A DNA stretch of 64,000 nucleotides from Acidimicrobiia bacterium (GTDB lineage Bacteria; Actinomycetota; Acidimicrobiia; Acidimicrobiales; Poriferisodalaceae): assembly GCA_022826045.1 (NCBI GenBank), contig JAJDVQ010000022.1, positions 1 through 64,000 of the forward strand, in the 5' to 3' direction. Within the stretch, counting starts at the first letter, position 1. Every line of letters begins with the position of its first letter. The notes beneath the pieces are model-generated. The model was given only the letters and a program-made list of their open reading frames with translations. It was not told the origin of the DNA and did not search any database. The position numbers were made by a program, and so were the translations under genes. Of the stretch, positions 53,698 to 61,976 are shown piece after piece.

Positions 53698-54636
53698 ATG
53701 AGCGACAGCACACCGGCCAACGGCAAGATCGAGTTCGGGCTGGCAATTCGCCGCAGTGACGACATCGCCGGGGCTGCGCGTGAGATCGAGGCGCTCGGCT
53801 ACGACTACGCCACCACCGGCGAGCACGTGTTCTTCCACGTGCCCACGTCGAACGGCTTCATCTCGCTGGCGGTGGCCGCGGGCGCCACCACCACGCTCAA
53901 GCTGATGACGTCGATCACGCTCATCCCGCTGTACCCGGCGGCGCTGTGCGCCAAGCTCGCGGCCTCGCTCGACGTGGCCTCCGGCGGGCGCTTCCACCTC
54001 GGCGTGGGCGTGGGCGGCGAGATGCCGTCGGAGTTCGAGGCGTGCGGGGTGCCGGTGCGCGAGCGCGGCGCTCGCACCAATGAGGCCCTCGAGATCATGC
54101 GGCGGCTGTTCACCGAAGACGACGTCACCTTCGAGGGCCGCTTCAACACCTTGAACGGTGTCACGCTCGCACCCAAGCCGGCATCGCCGCCGCCGGTGTG
54201 GGTCTCCGGCAGGCAGGACGCCGCGTGGCGACGAGCAGCACGCTACGGCGACGGCTGGCTGCCGTACATGTACACGCCCGAGCGGCTCGCGCAGTCGATC
54301 GAGGCAATCGCCGGCTACCGGGAAGACGAAGGCAACCCGACGCCGGTGGAGCCCGGCCTGTTCGTGTTCTTCTGCTGCCACGAAGACAACGACACGGCCG
54401 TCCAATACGCCGCTGAGCGGCTGTCCAAGCAGTACGCGCAGGATTTCTCCCAGCTCGTTCACAAGTTCGCCATTGCGGGCGATCCCGACCGCTGCGAAGC
54501 GCGGCTGCGGGAGTACATCGACGCCGGCGCCCGCACCGTGGTGCTCAGCGCCGCCTCGCCCATGAGCTACATCGAAGAGAGCGAGCGATTCTGGGCAGCG
54601 GAGGTGCTTCCGCGCTTCCGCGAGGGGCAGGCCTAG
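53698..54636 (+). CDS. LLM-class (luciferase-like) flavin- or F420-dependent oxidoreductase
   Basis: A 312-residue TIM-barrel enzyme: KIEFGLAIRRSDD first strand, YDYATTGEHVFFH, LKLMTSITLIPLYPAALCAK, SGGRFHLGVGVGGEMPSEFE, then the KPASPPPVWVSGRQDAAWRR region. AGGGGG precedes the ATG at 53698. The family uses FMN or F420; in actinobacteria F420 is common, but the cofactor cannot be fixed here. The acyl-CoA ligase gene begins 17 bases after the stop, so the two probably act in one oxidation pathway. Confidence 0.88.
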   Translation: MSDSTPANGKIEFGLAIRRSDDIAGAAREIEALGYDYATTGEHVFFHVPTSNGFISLAVAAGATTTLKLMTSITLIPLYPAALCAKLAASLDVASGGRFHLGVGVGGEMPSEFEACGVPVRERGARTNEALEIMRRLFTEDDVTFEGRFNTLNGVTLAPKPASPPPVWVSGRQDAAWRRAARYGDGWLPYMYTPERLAQSIEAIAGYREDEGNPTPVEPGLFVFFCCHEDNDTAVQYAAERLSKQYAQDFSQLVHKFAIAGDPDRCEARLREYIDAGARTVVLSAASPMSYIEESERFWAAEVLPRFREGQA

Positions 54637-54653
54637 TCGCCGAAAGGGACCCG

Positions 54654-56348
54654 ATGTCCGCAAAGCGATTCTTCGAGACCACGCTGGCAGCGGAGCGCAT
54701 CGACGAGCTGAGCGCGTCGGGAGCCTGGCCGAACCGGCTGCTCGACGAGCGGATCGACAGGTGGACTGCCGAGCGGGCGGGCGAGCCGGTCATCACCGAT
54801 CGCTTCGGCACCATGACCTGGGGCGAGCTGGGCGCCGACGTGGACGCTGTCAGCAAGGGCCTGCTGGAGATCGGCGTCCGCCCCGGCACGGTCGTGCAGC
54901 TGCAACTGCCGAATTGGCGCCATTTCGTCGTGACGGCAGTGGCCTGCGATCGCATCGGCGCGGTGGTGAACCCGGTGGCACCGATCTTCCGCCACAACGA
55001 GCTCACGGTGATGAGCGAACTCGGCCGGCCGATGGTGGTGGTGACCGCCGACAGCTACCGGGGTTTCAAGCTCGCCGAGATGCACGCCGAGCTGCGCGAG
55101 CGCTGCCAATGGGTCACCGAGCTGGTGGTGGTGCCCTCGCCCGAGACCTTGCAGTCGGATGCCGACGGAGACGAGTCGTGGCTGCCGGAGGGCGCTATCA
55201 CCTGGGAGGACCTGATCGAAGAAGGCCGGTTCTCGTCGTACGACCGCGCCGCGGTCGACCTGTGCCGGCCGGCGCCCGACGACGTGTGCGAGATGATGTT
55301 CACCTCGGGCACCACCGGCCTGCCCAAGGGCGTCATGCACACCCACAACATCCTGTCGGTGGCCGTCGACGCCTTCCTCGACACGGTGTGCGAAGGGCTC
55401 GAGCCGCATCCCGGCGCCGGCGCGCCGCAGGCGTACGTCACCCACATGGCCTCCACCCTGGGCCACCAGACCGGCTTCCTCTACGGGATGCGGCTGCCGT
55501 TGTACACGGGCGGCCACGTCGTCATGCAGGACGTGTGGGATCCGGTGGAGTTCGTGGAGCTCATCGGCAAGCACCGGATCCAGCTGTCGATGGGTGCGAC
55601 GCCGTTCCTGGCCGATGTGCTCAATGTGGACGATCTGGCCGGCTACGACCTCTCCACGTGGCAGCGATTCCTGTGTGCGGGTGCAGCGATCCCGCGCCCG
55701 GTGCTCGAACGTGCGCTCGAGTTGCTGCCCGATTGCGTGGTGATGCCGGGCTGGGGCATGACCGAGACCGGCCTGCTGACCGTGGGCCGGCCCAGCGACC
55801 CGCTCGAGCGCCGGCTCACCGACGGCCGGGCCGTGGATGACAACGAAGTGAGGGTGATCGACGAGTCCGGTCAGGCGGTACTGGACGTCGAGGGTGACCT
55901 GCAGTGCCGTGGCTCAGCGCTGTTCGCCGGCTACATGGCCGGGCGGGAGTTCACCGAGCAGTTCTGGACAGACGGCTGGTTCGACACCGGCGACCGTGCT
56001 GTCATGAACAGCGACGGCTACATCAGCATCGCGGGCCGTACGAAGGACTTGGTGATCCGCGGCGGCGAGAACGTCCCGGTCAAGGAAGTGGAAGATGTGC
56101 TGCTGAGGCACCCCGCCGTCGGTGTTGCCGCGATCGTCGCCAAGCCTCATGAACGCCTCGGCGAGATCGGCTGCGCGTTCGTTCAACCCATCGGCGAGGA
56201 GCCGACCCTGGCGGAGCTCACGGAGTTTCTCGACGACCAGCAGGTGACACGGCAGTTCTGGCCCGAGGAACTCGTCATCATCGATGAGTTCCCGATGACC
56301 CCCAGCGGCAAGATCCAGAAGTACCGGCTGCGCGAGCACTTCGCCTGA
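54654..56348 (+). CDS. AMP-dependent acyl-CoA ligase
   Basis: A 564-residue ANL-superfamily enzyme. P-loop MMFTSGTTGLPKGVMHTHN is near residues 213-231. MPGWGMTETGL carries the A5 motif, WFDTGDRAVMNSDGY the A7 motif and GRTKDLVIRGGENV the A8 hinge. PMTPSGKIQKYRLRE ends with the catalytic Lys. It activates a carboxylic acid to the adenylate and then the CoA thioester; resemblance to cyclohexanecarboxylate- or medium-chain-CoA ligases is only by general layout. Co-directional with the LLM enzyme. Confidence 0.92.
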   Translation: MSAKRFFETTLAAERIDELSASGAWPNRLLDERIDRWTAERAGEPVITDRFGTMTWGELGADVDAVSKGLLEIGVRPGTVVQLQLPNWRHFVVTAVACDRIGAVVNPVAPIFRHNELTVMSELGRPMVVVTADSYRGFKLAEMHAELRERCQWVTELVVVPSPETLQSDADGDESWLPEGAITWEDLIEEGRFSSYDRAAVDLCRPAPDDVCEMMFTSGTTGLPKGVMHTHNILSVAVDAFLDTVCEGLEPHPGAGAPQAYVTHMASTLGHQTGFLYGMRLPLYTGGHVVMQDVWDPVEFVELIGKHRIQLSMGATPFLADVLNVDDLAGYDLSTWQRFLCAGAAIPRPVLERALELLPDCVVMPGWGMTETGLLTVGRPSDPLERRLTDGRAVDDNEVRVIDESGQAVLDVEGDLQCRGSALFAGYMAGREFTEQFWTDGWFDTGDRAVMNSDGYISIAGRTKDLVIRGGENVPVKEVEDVLLRHPAVGVAAIVAKPHERLGEIGCAFVQPIGEEPTLAELTEFLDDQQVTRQFWPEELVIIDEFPMTPSGKIQKYRLREHFA

Positions 56349-56379
56349 CCCGGTGCCGCTCGGGCACGGCCCGCAGTGC

Positions 56380-58368
56380 TCAGCGGTACGAGACCGGGAT
56401 GCCCTCGTTGGTGTAAGTGACTTCGGGATCCCACAGCAGCCAGTTAGTGATGCCGAGATCGGCTGCGGCATCGATCTGAGCACGCACTTCGTCGGGGCCG
56501 TAGTTCACTCGCATCGAGAAGTCCTGCAGCCACGGCACCACTGCCGTGCTGGTGCCCGCAAGCACGTCCTGGAACTTGGCCAGCGACTCGCTGATGATGT
56601 CGTAGGGCTGCGCCTCTGGGTGCACCACGCCGTACTCGCCGCGCCCCCAGTGCGACGGATACACCATGGGCGCCACATAGTCGACGTGTGGGGACATGGC
56701 GCCGATGTCCTGCGCCACCCACTCGCCGCGGTCGGCCGCGATGCCGAACACCGAGACGCCGTGGAACACCTGCGCCTCGCGCAGCATGGAACCGGCCTCG
56801 GCAAGGAACTCCACGATGACCTGTGACGGGTCGCCGCCGTCCCAGCCCGGAATCCGGATGCCGCTCAGGTCGCCTTCGGGCCGGCGCATGTAGTCCCACA
56901 AGATGTCGTCGATGCCGGCTTCGGCCGCCTCGGCCGCGATGTCCAGGTTGTACTGCCGCACCATCGAGTGGTGGAAGTTGGTGAACCCGCCGTAACTCGC
57001 CAGTGGCCTGCCGTCGGGCGTCTGCAGCACCCAGTCGTGGTTGCCGTTGTCCAGTGCATAGCGGCTCAGCGTCGGATCCCTGAACGCCACGATGCGCCCG
57101 ATGACCCGCACGCCGAGGCCGTGCAGTTCGTCGATGGCTTCTCTCAAGTCGTAGAGCTCTCGCGACGCACCGGCTAGCTGGGCGAGCTGGACATCGGTCC
57201 GGTGGCCGATACGTCCGTCCTCGTCCTTGAGGTCGAGCTGCACTGTGTTGATGCGGCCTTGCTCGATGAGCTCCACCACCGACTCGCGCAACCCGTCGTG
57301 GTCCCATGCCGCGGCTGTGACGTGGACTCCGGTGGTGTGCGGGTAGCCGATCGGCACGATGACGTCGAAATCGGTGCGGTTGCCAGCAGCGTCCTCGGCG
57401 ATCACCCGGACCGGACCGCCGGGCGGGCTCGGCAGGGTGAGGCTGAACGAACCCGATGACGTGTCGACCTGCTGACCCCCGATCCGCAGCGACACCCCAG
57501 GCTCGACGGACCCGTCCAAGACCACCGGCTCGCCCAGTTCCACTGGGTCGAAGACCCTCGGCAACTCCACCTCGGGGGGGGTGCCGTCGACGGTGAAGGC
57601 CACCGCCGCCTGGGCCGTGCCGAAGAAGCGCCGGTCGACATCGAGCGTCACGACGTGGGTGCCCTCAGTCAATCCGGGCACCGGCCACACGATCGTGTTG
57701 TCATAACGCTGCATGCCGCTGACCGGCAGGCCGTCGAGCAGCAGCTGCGCCGAAGCGAGGTCGCCGCCGTCCACGGTGAACTCCAGCACGGTCTCCTGAA
57801 CCTGGTCCGGTCGCAGGATTGCGCTGTCGCTGATCCCGCTGACGGTGATCTCGGTGACACGCAGCGCACCGAAGGCCACGATGCCCACCCCAATCGTCGC
57901 GGCCACCAGCAGCAGCACGGCCAGCAGCCGGCTGCCGTGCCGACGCTGACGCCGCGACCCCACCATGCTGAGAACGGCTCGATCAGCGACGCGTCGAGCG
58001 CGGCGGCTCAGTCCGGTCGCATAGAGGGGCGCTTCGGGCTTCGGCGGTCGCCACGGGAAGCCCCAGCCCTCGGCCGGGTCGGCAACCTGCGCCGCTGCGC
58101 CGTCGGACTCCTGCCGAGCGAGGTCGCTGCCGATCAGTGACGGCCCCACCTCGTGGCCGTGCTGAGTGAGCGACCACCGGGCGCCCCGCAAGCCCGGCAC
58201 CGACCCTGTCGGCGTCACGATGCCCGACTGGTGCAGGGTGTCGAGCGACGTCTGCACTGCCTCGCCGTCCAAGGCCGTGGCCGCTCGGATCTCGCCGATC
58301 TCGGCAGCGCCGCCGCGAGTAAGCAGCTCGCGCAGAATGCGCCTGTCGGCCGGTGCCAGCAACGGCAT
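56380..58368 (-). CDS. DUF4015-type glycoside hydrolase with N-terminal winged helix and membrane segment
   Basis: A 662-residue multidomain protein. Residues 1-75 resemble a winged helix (RRILRELLTRGG...LDTLHQSGIVTPTG). A single membrane span, LLAVLLLVAATIGVGIVAFG, lies near 148-167. Two Ig/Big-like beta segments follow (about 170-345). The DUF4015 catalytic barrel starts at GVHVTAAAWDHDGLRESVVE, with VQLDLKDEDGRIG, DDILWDYMRRP and DYVAPMVYPSHWGRGEYG. The topology puts the wHTH in the cytoplasm and the hydrolase outside, so it may be a sensor or a fusion of convenience. DUF4015 is linked to cell-wall polysaccharide hydrolysis; the substrate is unknown. Confidence 0.82.
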   Translation of the reverse strand: MPLLAPADRRILRELLTRGGAAEIGEIRAATALDGEAVQTSLDTLHQSGIVTPTGSVPGLRGARWSLTQHGHEVGPSLIGSDLARQESDGAAAQVADPAEGWGFPWRPPKPEAPLYATGLSRRARRVADRAVLSMVGSRRQRRHGSRLLAVLLLVAATIGVGIVAFGALRVTEITVSGISDSAILRPDQVQETVLEFTVDGGDLASAQLLLDGLPVSGMQRYDNTIVWPVPGLTEGTHVVTLDVDRRFFGTAQAAVAFTVDGTPPEVELPRVFDPVELGEPVVLDGSVEPGVSLRIGGQQVDTSSGSFSLTLPSPPGGPVRVIAEDAAGNRTDFDVIVPIGYPHTTGVHVTAAAWDHDGLRESVVELIEQGRINTVQLDLKDEDGRIGHRTDVQLAQLAGASRELYDLREAIDELHGLGVRVIGRIVAFRDPTLSRYALDNGNHDWVLQTPDGRPLASYGGFTNFHHSMVRQYNLDIAAEAAEAGIDDILWDYMRRPEGDLSGIRIPGWDGGDPSQVIVEFLAEAGSMLREAQVFHGVSVFGIAADRGEWVAQDIGAMSPHVDYVAPMVYPSHWGRGEYGVVHPEAQPYDIISESLAKFQDVLAGTSTAVVPWLQDFSMRVNYGPDEVRAQIDAAADLGITNWLLWDPEVTYTNEGIPVSYR

Positions 58369-58459
58369 CAGACCGAGTGTATTGAGGTCGCTAGGCGAGC
58401 TTCAGTCAGAACTATGCGCAGGAATGCAGCGCACCACGCCGAACGCTCGGGTCAGCAGC

Positions 58460-58828
58460 TCAGCCGAGCGAGGCTTCGGCGGGATGCCGGGCCGTCACTG
58501 TCGTGGTGATCCCGCCCCTCACCAGCCAGCGCGTCTCGACCGTTGCCCGCTTCGGGGCGGCGGCCGCCACCAGATCATCGAGGATCCGGTTGGTGATGGC
58601 CTCATGGTGGACCGGCTCGTCCCGGTAGCTCCACAGGTAGAGCTTCAGCGACTTCAGCTCGACGATGCGGCGGTCGGGGATGTAGGCGATCTCGACGGTG
58701 GCGTAGTCGGGCTGGCCGGTCACCGGGCAGACGCAGGTCAGCTCGGGCGTCGTGCAGCGGACCTCGTAGTCGCGGTCGGGGTACGGGTCGTCGAGCGCGA
58801 TCAGATCTCGTGACGGTTCGCTTCCCAT
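58460..58828 (-). CDS. queF: NADPH-dependent 7-cyano-7-deazaguanine (preQ0) reductase, QueF type I
   Basis: A 122-residue single-domain QueF. CPVTGQPDYATVEIAY carries catalytic Cys34 and Asp41, and ELKSLKLYLWSYRDE is the QueF substrate motif, with HHE following. It reduces preQ0 to preQ1 in queuosine biosynthesis. The other que genes are not in the window. It lies 34 bases downstream of the GMP reductase-like gene on the same strand, which makes sense as both act on guanine-type substrates. Confidence 0.95.
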   Translation of the reverse strand: MGSEPSRDLIALDDPYPDRDYEVRCTTPELTCVCPVTGQPDYATVEIAYIPDRRIVELKSLKLYLWSYRDEPVHHEAITNRILDDLVAAAAPKRATVETRWLVRGGITTTVTARHPAEASLG

Positions 58829-58862
58829 GTCGGATCTCCTCGACCGGCGGGCAGGGTGCCCG

Positions 58863-59942
58863 TCAGTACGACAGGGTGGCGTGCGGCGTGTTCTCCGCCA
58901 ACCCCAGCGGCGTCACCGCGACGAACGACGCCCGCTCGGTGAATTCCGCCAGCGTGCGGGCGTTGGTGTAGCTCATGGCGCTGCGCAGACCGGCCATCAG
59001 CTCGCCGATCAGCTTGCCCGCCTCGCCCCGGTAGGGCACGGTGCCTTCGACGCCCTCAGGTGCCCGCTGCTCGAAGTACTCGTCGTCGATCTCTTCGCCG
59101 TGGCGTTCTGCCCGAGCCTCGATGGCCTCGAAGCTCGCCATGCCCCGGATCCGCTTGCGCAGCCCATGGGGACCCTGCTCGACCTCGCCGGGACTTTCCT
59201 TGGTGCCCGCCAGCATGCTGCCGATCATCACGGTCTCAGCGCCGACTGCGAGTGCCTTGGCGATGTCGCCGGAGTTCTTGATGCCGCCGTCAGCGACGAC
59301 GGGCACATCGAGCCCCGCTTCTGCCAGCGCGATGACCACGTCGTCGGTGGCGCTGAGCTGCGGAACGCCGACGCCGGCCACCAGCCGGGTCGTGCAGACG
59401 CCGCCAGGTCCGACGCCGACCTTGATCGCATCCGCTCCGGCCCCGGCCATGTCGATCGCCCCGTCTGGCGTAGCGACATTTCCCGCGATGACGTCGACAT
59501 CGTCGAAGCGGTCCTTCAAACGGCGCACGCCGTCGATGGCGTGATCGGCGTGGCCGTGTGCGATATCCAGCACCAGCACATCGGCTCCAGCGGCAACGAG
59601 CGCCTTGGCCCGGTCGCCCATGTCGTGGTCGGTGCCGACCGCGCCGCCGGCTACCAGGGCGCCGCCGTCGACGTCCTTGACAGCGGCGATCTGAGCTGCC
59701 TGCGCTTCGATGGGCATGAACCGGTGGACGATGCCGGCGCCGCCGAGACGTCCCATGGCGATCGCCATCTCGTGCTCGCAGACCGTGTCCATGTTGGCCG
59801 CAATGACCGGCAGATCCAGCTCGATGTTGCGTGACAGGCGAGTGCGGACCGAAACGTGGCTGCGGCTGCGTATCGATGATCGTTGCGGGACGATCAGCAC
59901 ATCGTCGAAGGTCAGCCCGGTTCGCAGGTCGCGCAGTTTCAT
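58863..59942 (-). CDS. IMP dehydrogenase/GMP reductase family protein, CBS-less
   Basis: A 359-residue TIM barrel. [19 protein letters not shown] opens the chain, [13 protein letters not shown] follows, and the catalytic loop is [18 protein letters not shown], with the thioimidate-forming Cys. [19 protein letters not shown] and the [11 protein letters not shown] flap are present. It lacks the paired CBS domains of housekeeping IMPDH and has the length of GMP reductase (GuaC), which favours GMP to IMP salvage. The start at 59942 is 28 bases from the divergent YceI start. An upstream open frame is spurious. Confidence 0.88.
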   Translation of the reverse strand: MKLRDLRTGLTFDDVLIVPQRSSIRSRSHVSVRTRLSRNIELDLPVIAANMDTVCEHEMAIAMGRLGGAGIVHRFMPIEAQAAQIAAVKDVDGGALVAGGAVGTDHDMGDRAKALVAAGADVLVLDIAHGHADHAIDGVRRLKDRFDDVDVIAGNVATPDGAIDMAGAGADAIKVGVGPGGVCTTRLVAGVGVPQLSATDDVVIALAEAGLDVPVVADGGIKNSGDIAKALAVGAETVMIGSMLAGTKESPGEVEQGPHGLRKRIRGMASFEAIEARAERHGEEIDDEYFEQRAPEGVEGTVPYRGEAGKLIGELMAGLRSAMSYTNARTLAEFTERASFVAVTPLGLAENTPHATLSY

Positions 59943-59970
59943 GAGCGGCCCCAAGCTACCGTGACCCGCC

Positions 59971-60906
59971 ATGAGCCCCCGGCGACGGACTGTTCTGACG
60001 GTGGCGGTGCTGCTGGTGATCGTCGCTGCTGCGGCGGCTCTCGGCGTCTGGCGTGTGCTCGGCGACGCCCCCGACGAGGTCAGTCTGGCCGAGGCAGAGG
60101 AGCTTGCCGAGGAGTTGCAGCAGGATGCCGGGGCGGAACCAGCCGCGCCGGACACCGGCAGCGATGCTGCCGAGGACGAGAGTGCTGTGCCCGAATCGGG
60201 TGACAGCGGTGGTGCCAGCGCTGCGGGCGACGGCGGCGGCGCTGCGGGACCGGGTGCGGGCGACGGTGACGCCCGTGCCGAGTCGGCAGAGAGTGGCAGC
60301 GACCCCGAAGAGACTGCGGCGCCCGACGCGACAGTGGCCTCGACCGCCGAGCTGGACGGCACCTGGGCCGTGGATGCGGAGTCCGGGGAGTTCACGCTGG
60401 AGGACGCCACTGGTTCCTTTGCGGGCTTCCGCGTCGACGAGGAACTGGCGCGCATCGGCGCCTTCACTGCGGTGGGCCGCACCGGCGATGTCTCTGGCAC
60501 CTTGGAGATCGCCGACGAGCAGGTGACCTCGGTGGAGATCGAGGTCGACCTGACCACGCTCCGGACCGACGACAGCCGCCGTGACGGGGCCGTGCAAAGC
60601 GCCTTGGGCACCTCACAGCACCCGACGGCCACGTTCTCGCTCACCACCGAACTGGACATCGGGGGTGCCGTAGAGAGCGGCGAACCCATCAGCCTCGCGG
60701 CACCGGGTGACCTGACGGTGAAGGGCATCACCCAGCCGGTGACCATCAACATCGAGGCCCGGCTGGTCGGCAGCGTCATCGCCGTGGTCGGCTCGGTCGA
60801 GGTCACCTTCGCCGACTTCGACGTGACGGTGCCGCAGGTCCCGATCGTGCTGTCCGCCGAGGACCACGGCATCATGGAGTTCTTGTTGCTCTTCAGACGC
60901 CGTTAG
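59971..60906 (+). CDS. Membrane-anchored YceI-family lipid-binding protein
   Basis: A 311-residue protein. An N-terminal membrane anchor (TVLTVAVLLVIVAAAAALGV) is followed by a 90-residue Ala/Glu/Asp/Gly-rich tether. A YceI lipocalin-like barrel begins at LDGTWAVDAESGEFT, with GTLEIADEQVTSVEIEVDLT, LGTSQHPTATFSL and LTVKGITQPVTINIE. YceI proteins bind polyisoprenoid-like lipids. The 28-base gap to the divergent IMPDH/GMPR gene leaves little room for promoters, so part of its control region must lie inside that gene. Its last codons form one arm of a hairpin. Confidence 0.88.
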   Translation: MSPRRRTVLTVAVLLVIVAAAAALGVWRVLGDAPDEVSLAEAEELAEELQQDAGAEPAAPDTGSDAAEDESAVPESGDSGGASAAGDGGGAAGPGAGDGDARAESAESGSDPEETAAPDATVASTAELDGTWAVDAESGEFTLEDATGSFAGFRVDEELARIGAFTAVGRTGDVSGTLEIADEQVTSVEIEVDLTTLRTDDSRRDGAVQSALGTSQHPTATFSLTTELDIGGAVESGEPISLAAPGDLTVKGITQPVTINIEARLVGSVIAVVGSVEVTFADFDVTVPQVPIVLSAEDHGIMEFLLLFRRR

Positions 60907-60916
60907 GCGTCTGAAG
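60891..60916 (+). terminator. Perfect 11-base hairpin overlapping the YceI stop codon
   Basis: CTTCAGACGCC, a GTTA loop and GGCGTCTGAAG form a perfect stem that includes the TAG stop. There is no T-run behind it. A second, weaker stem (GTCTGA-AGCA-TCAGAC, 60909-60924) is mutually exclusive with it, so alternative structures are possible. Confidence 0.5.
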
Positions 60917-60962
60917 CATCAGACACAGCGGTGCTCGTGAGCGCCGGGACCATCAGACACAG
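60917..60962 (+). repeat. Two copies of a 12-base direct repeat
   Basis: CATCAGACACAG occurs at 60917-60928 and again at 60951-60962, 34 bases apart start to start. It lies in the leader region upstream of the haloalkane dehalogenase gene. The spacing (about three helical turns) would suit a cooperative regulator, but a simple duplication is equally possible. Confidence 0.5.
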
Positions 60963-61057
60963 AAGGCGTACTCGCTGAGTCTCGGTGCATCGCCCTGACA
61001 GGGCGGGCATGATGAGGCGCCGATCCGGCTGAACCCCTACAGCACCGAGGAGCACCA

Positions 61058-61936
61058 ATGGCGCCCATCTCTGCAGAACCCCTGCCCAAGTCCTTCGCCA
61101 CTGTCAACGGCAAGCGCATGGCGTACCACGAGTCGGGCACCGGCGATCCGGTGGTGTTCCTGCACGGCAATCCGACCTCGTCGTACCTGTGGCGCAACAT
61201 CGTGCCCCATGTCTCGCCGCACGCACGCTGCATCGTGCCGGATCTGATCGGCCAGGGCGACTCCGACAAGCTGGACGACACCGGGCCCGACTCGTACCGC
61301 TTCGTGGAGCACCGCGAGTACCTCGACGGCTTGCTCGACCAGCTCGACTTGGGCGACAGCATCACGTTCGTGATCCACGACTGGGGATCGGCCCTCGGCT
61401 TCGACTGGGCCAATCGGCACCGCGACCGCGTGGCGGGTCTCTGCTACATGGAGGCCATCGTGCGGCCGATGAGCTGGGCGGAGTGGCCCGAGGCGGCAGC
61501 CGGCATCTTCCAGGGCTTCCGCTCCCCCGCTGGCGAGGAAATGGTCATCACCAAGAACCTGTTCGTGGAAGCGGTGCTGCCCGGCTCGATCCAGCGCAAG
61601 CTGTCCGACGAGGAGATGAACGAGTACCGGCGCCCGTTCGTCGGGCCCGAGCACCGGCGTCCCACCCTCACGTGGCCTCGCCAGATCCCGATCGAGGGCG
61701 AGCCGGCCGACGTCACCCAGATCGTGACCGACTACGGCGAGTGGCTGTCGGGCTCAGACGTGCCGAAGCTGCTGGTCAACGCCGATCCGGGCGCGATCCT
61801 CAACGGCCCGCAGCTGGAGTACTGCCGCACCTGGCCGAACCAGACCGAGGTGACCGTCGCAGGCAATCACTTCTGCCAGGAAGACAGCCCCGACGAGATC
61901 GGCCAAGCGATCGCCGACTGGCTGGCGAACCGCTAG
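61058..61936 (+). CDS. Haloalkane dehalogenase, subfamily HLD-II (LinB/DhaA-like)
   Basis: A 292-residue alpha/beta-hydrolase strikingly like LinB along its length. The catalytic set is intact: halide-stabilising Asn38 in [10 protein letters not shown], nucleophile Asp108 and Trp109 in [12 protein letters not shown], acid Glu132 in [11 protein letters not shown], and base His271 in [13 protein letters not shown]. It hydrolyses carbon-halogen bonds of haloalkanes to alcohol plus halide in the cytoplasm. GAGGAGC precedes the ATG at 61058. It is monocistronic and ends at a hairpin shared with the opposing monooxygenase gene. Gene name withheld since substrate range cannot be inferred. Confidence 0.93.
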   Translation: MAPISAEPLPKSFATVNGKRMAYHESGTGDPVVFLHGNPTSSYLWRNIVPHVSPHARCIVPDLIGQGDSDKLDDTGPDSYRFVEHREYLDGLLDQLDLGDSITFVIHDWGSALGFDWANRHRDRVAGLCYMEAIVRPMSWAEWPEAAAGIFQGFRSPAGEEMVITKNLFVEAVLPGSIQRKLSDEEMNEYRRPFVGPEHRRPTLTWPRQIPIEGEPADVTQIVTDYGEWLSGSDVPKLLVNADPGAILNGPQLEYCRTWPNQTEVTVAGNHFCQEDSPDEIGQAIADWLANR

Positions 61937-61976
61937 CCGAGCGGCTGGCCCAATCCCATCGCTGAGCCAGCGGCTA
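61932..61976. terminator. Bidirectional hairpin between dehalogenase and LLM monooxygenase
   Basis: CTAGCCG (61932-61938) pairs with CGGCTAG (61970-61976). CTGGC (61944-61948) pairs with GCCAG (61965-61969), leaving a 5-base bulge in the left arm. The stem covers the stop codons of both convergent genes and is a good candidate bidirectional terminator. Confidence 0.5.

Noticed and set aside
59943-60875. N-terminal extension of the IMPDH/GMPR frame into the YceI gene
   Set aside because: Ser/Pro/Ala-rich antisense sequence of the YceI linker; the IMPDH fold starts at the ATG at 59942.
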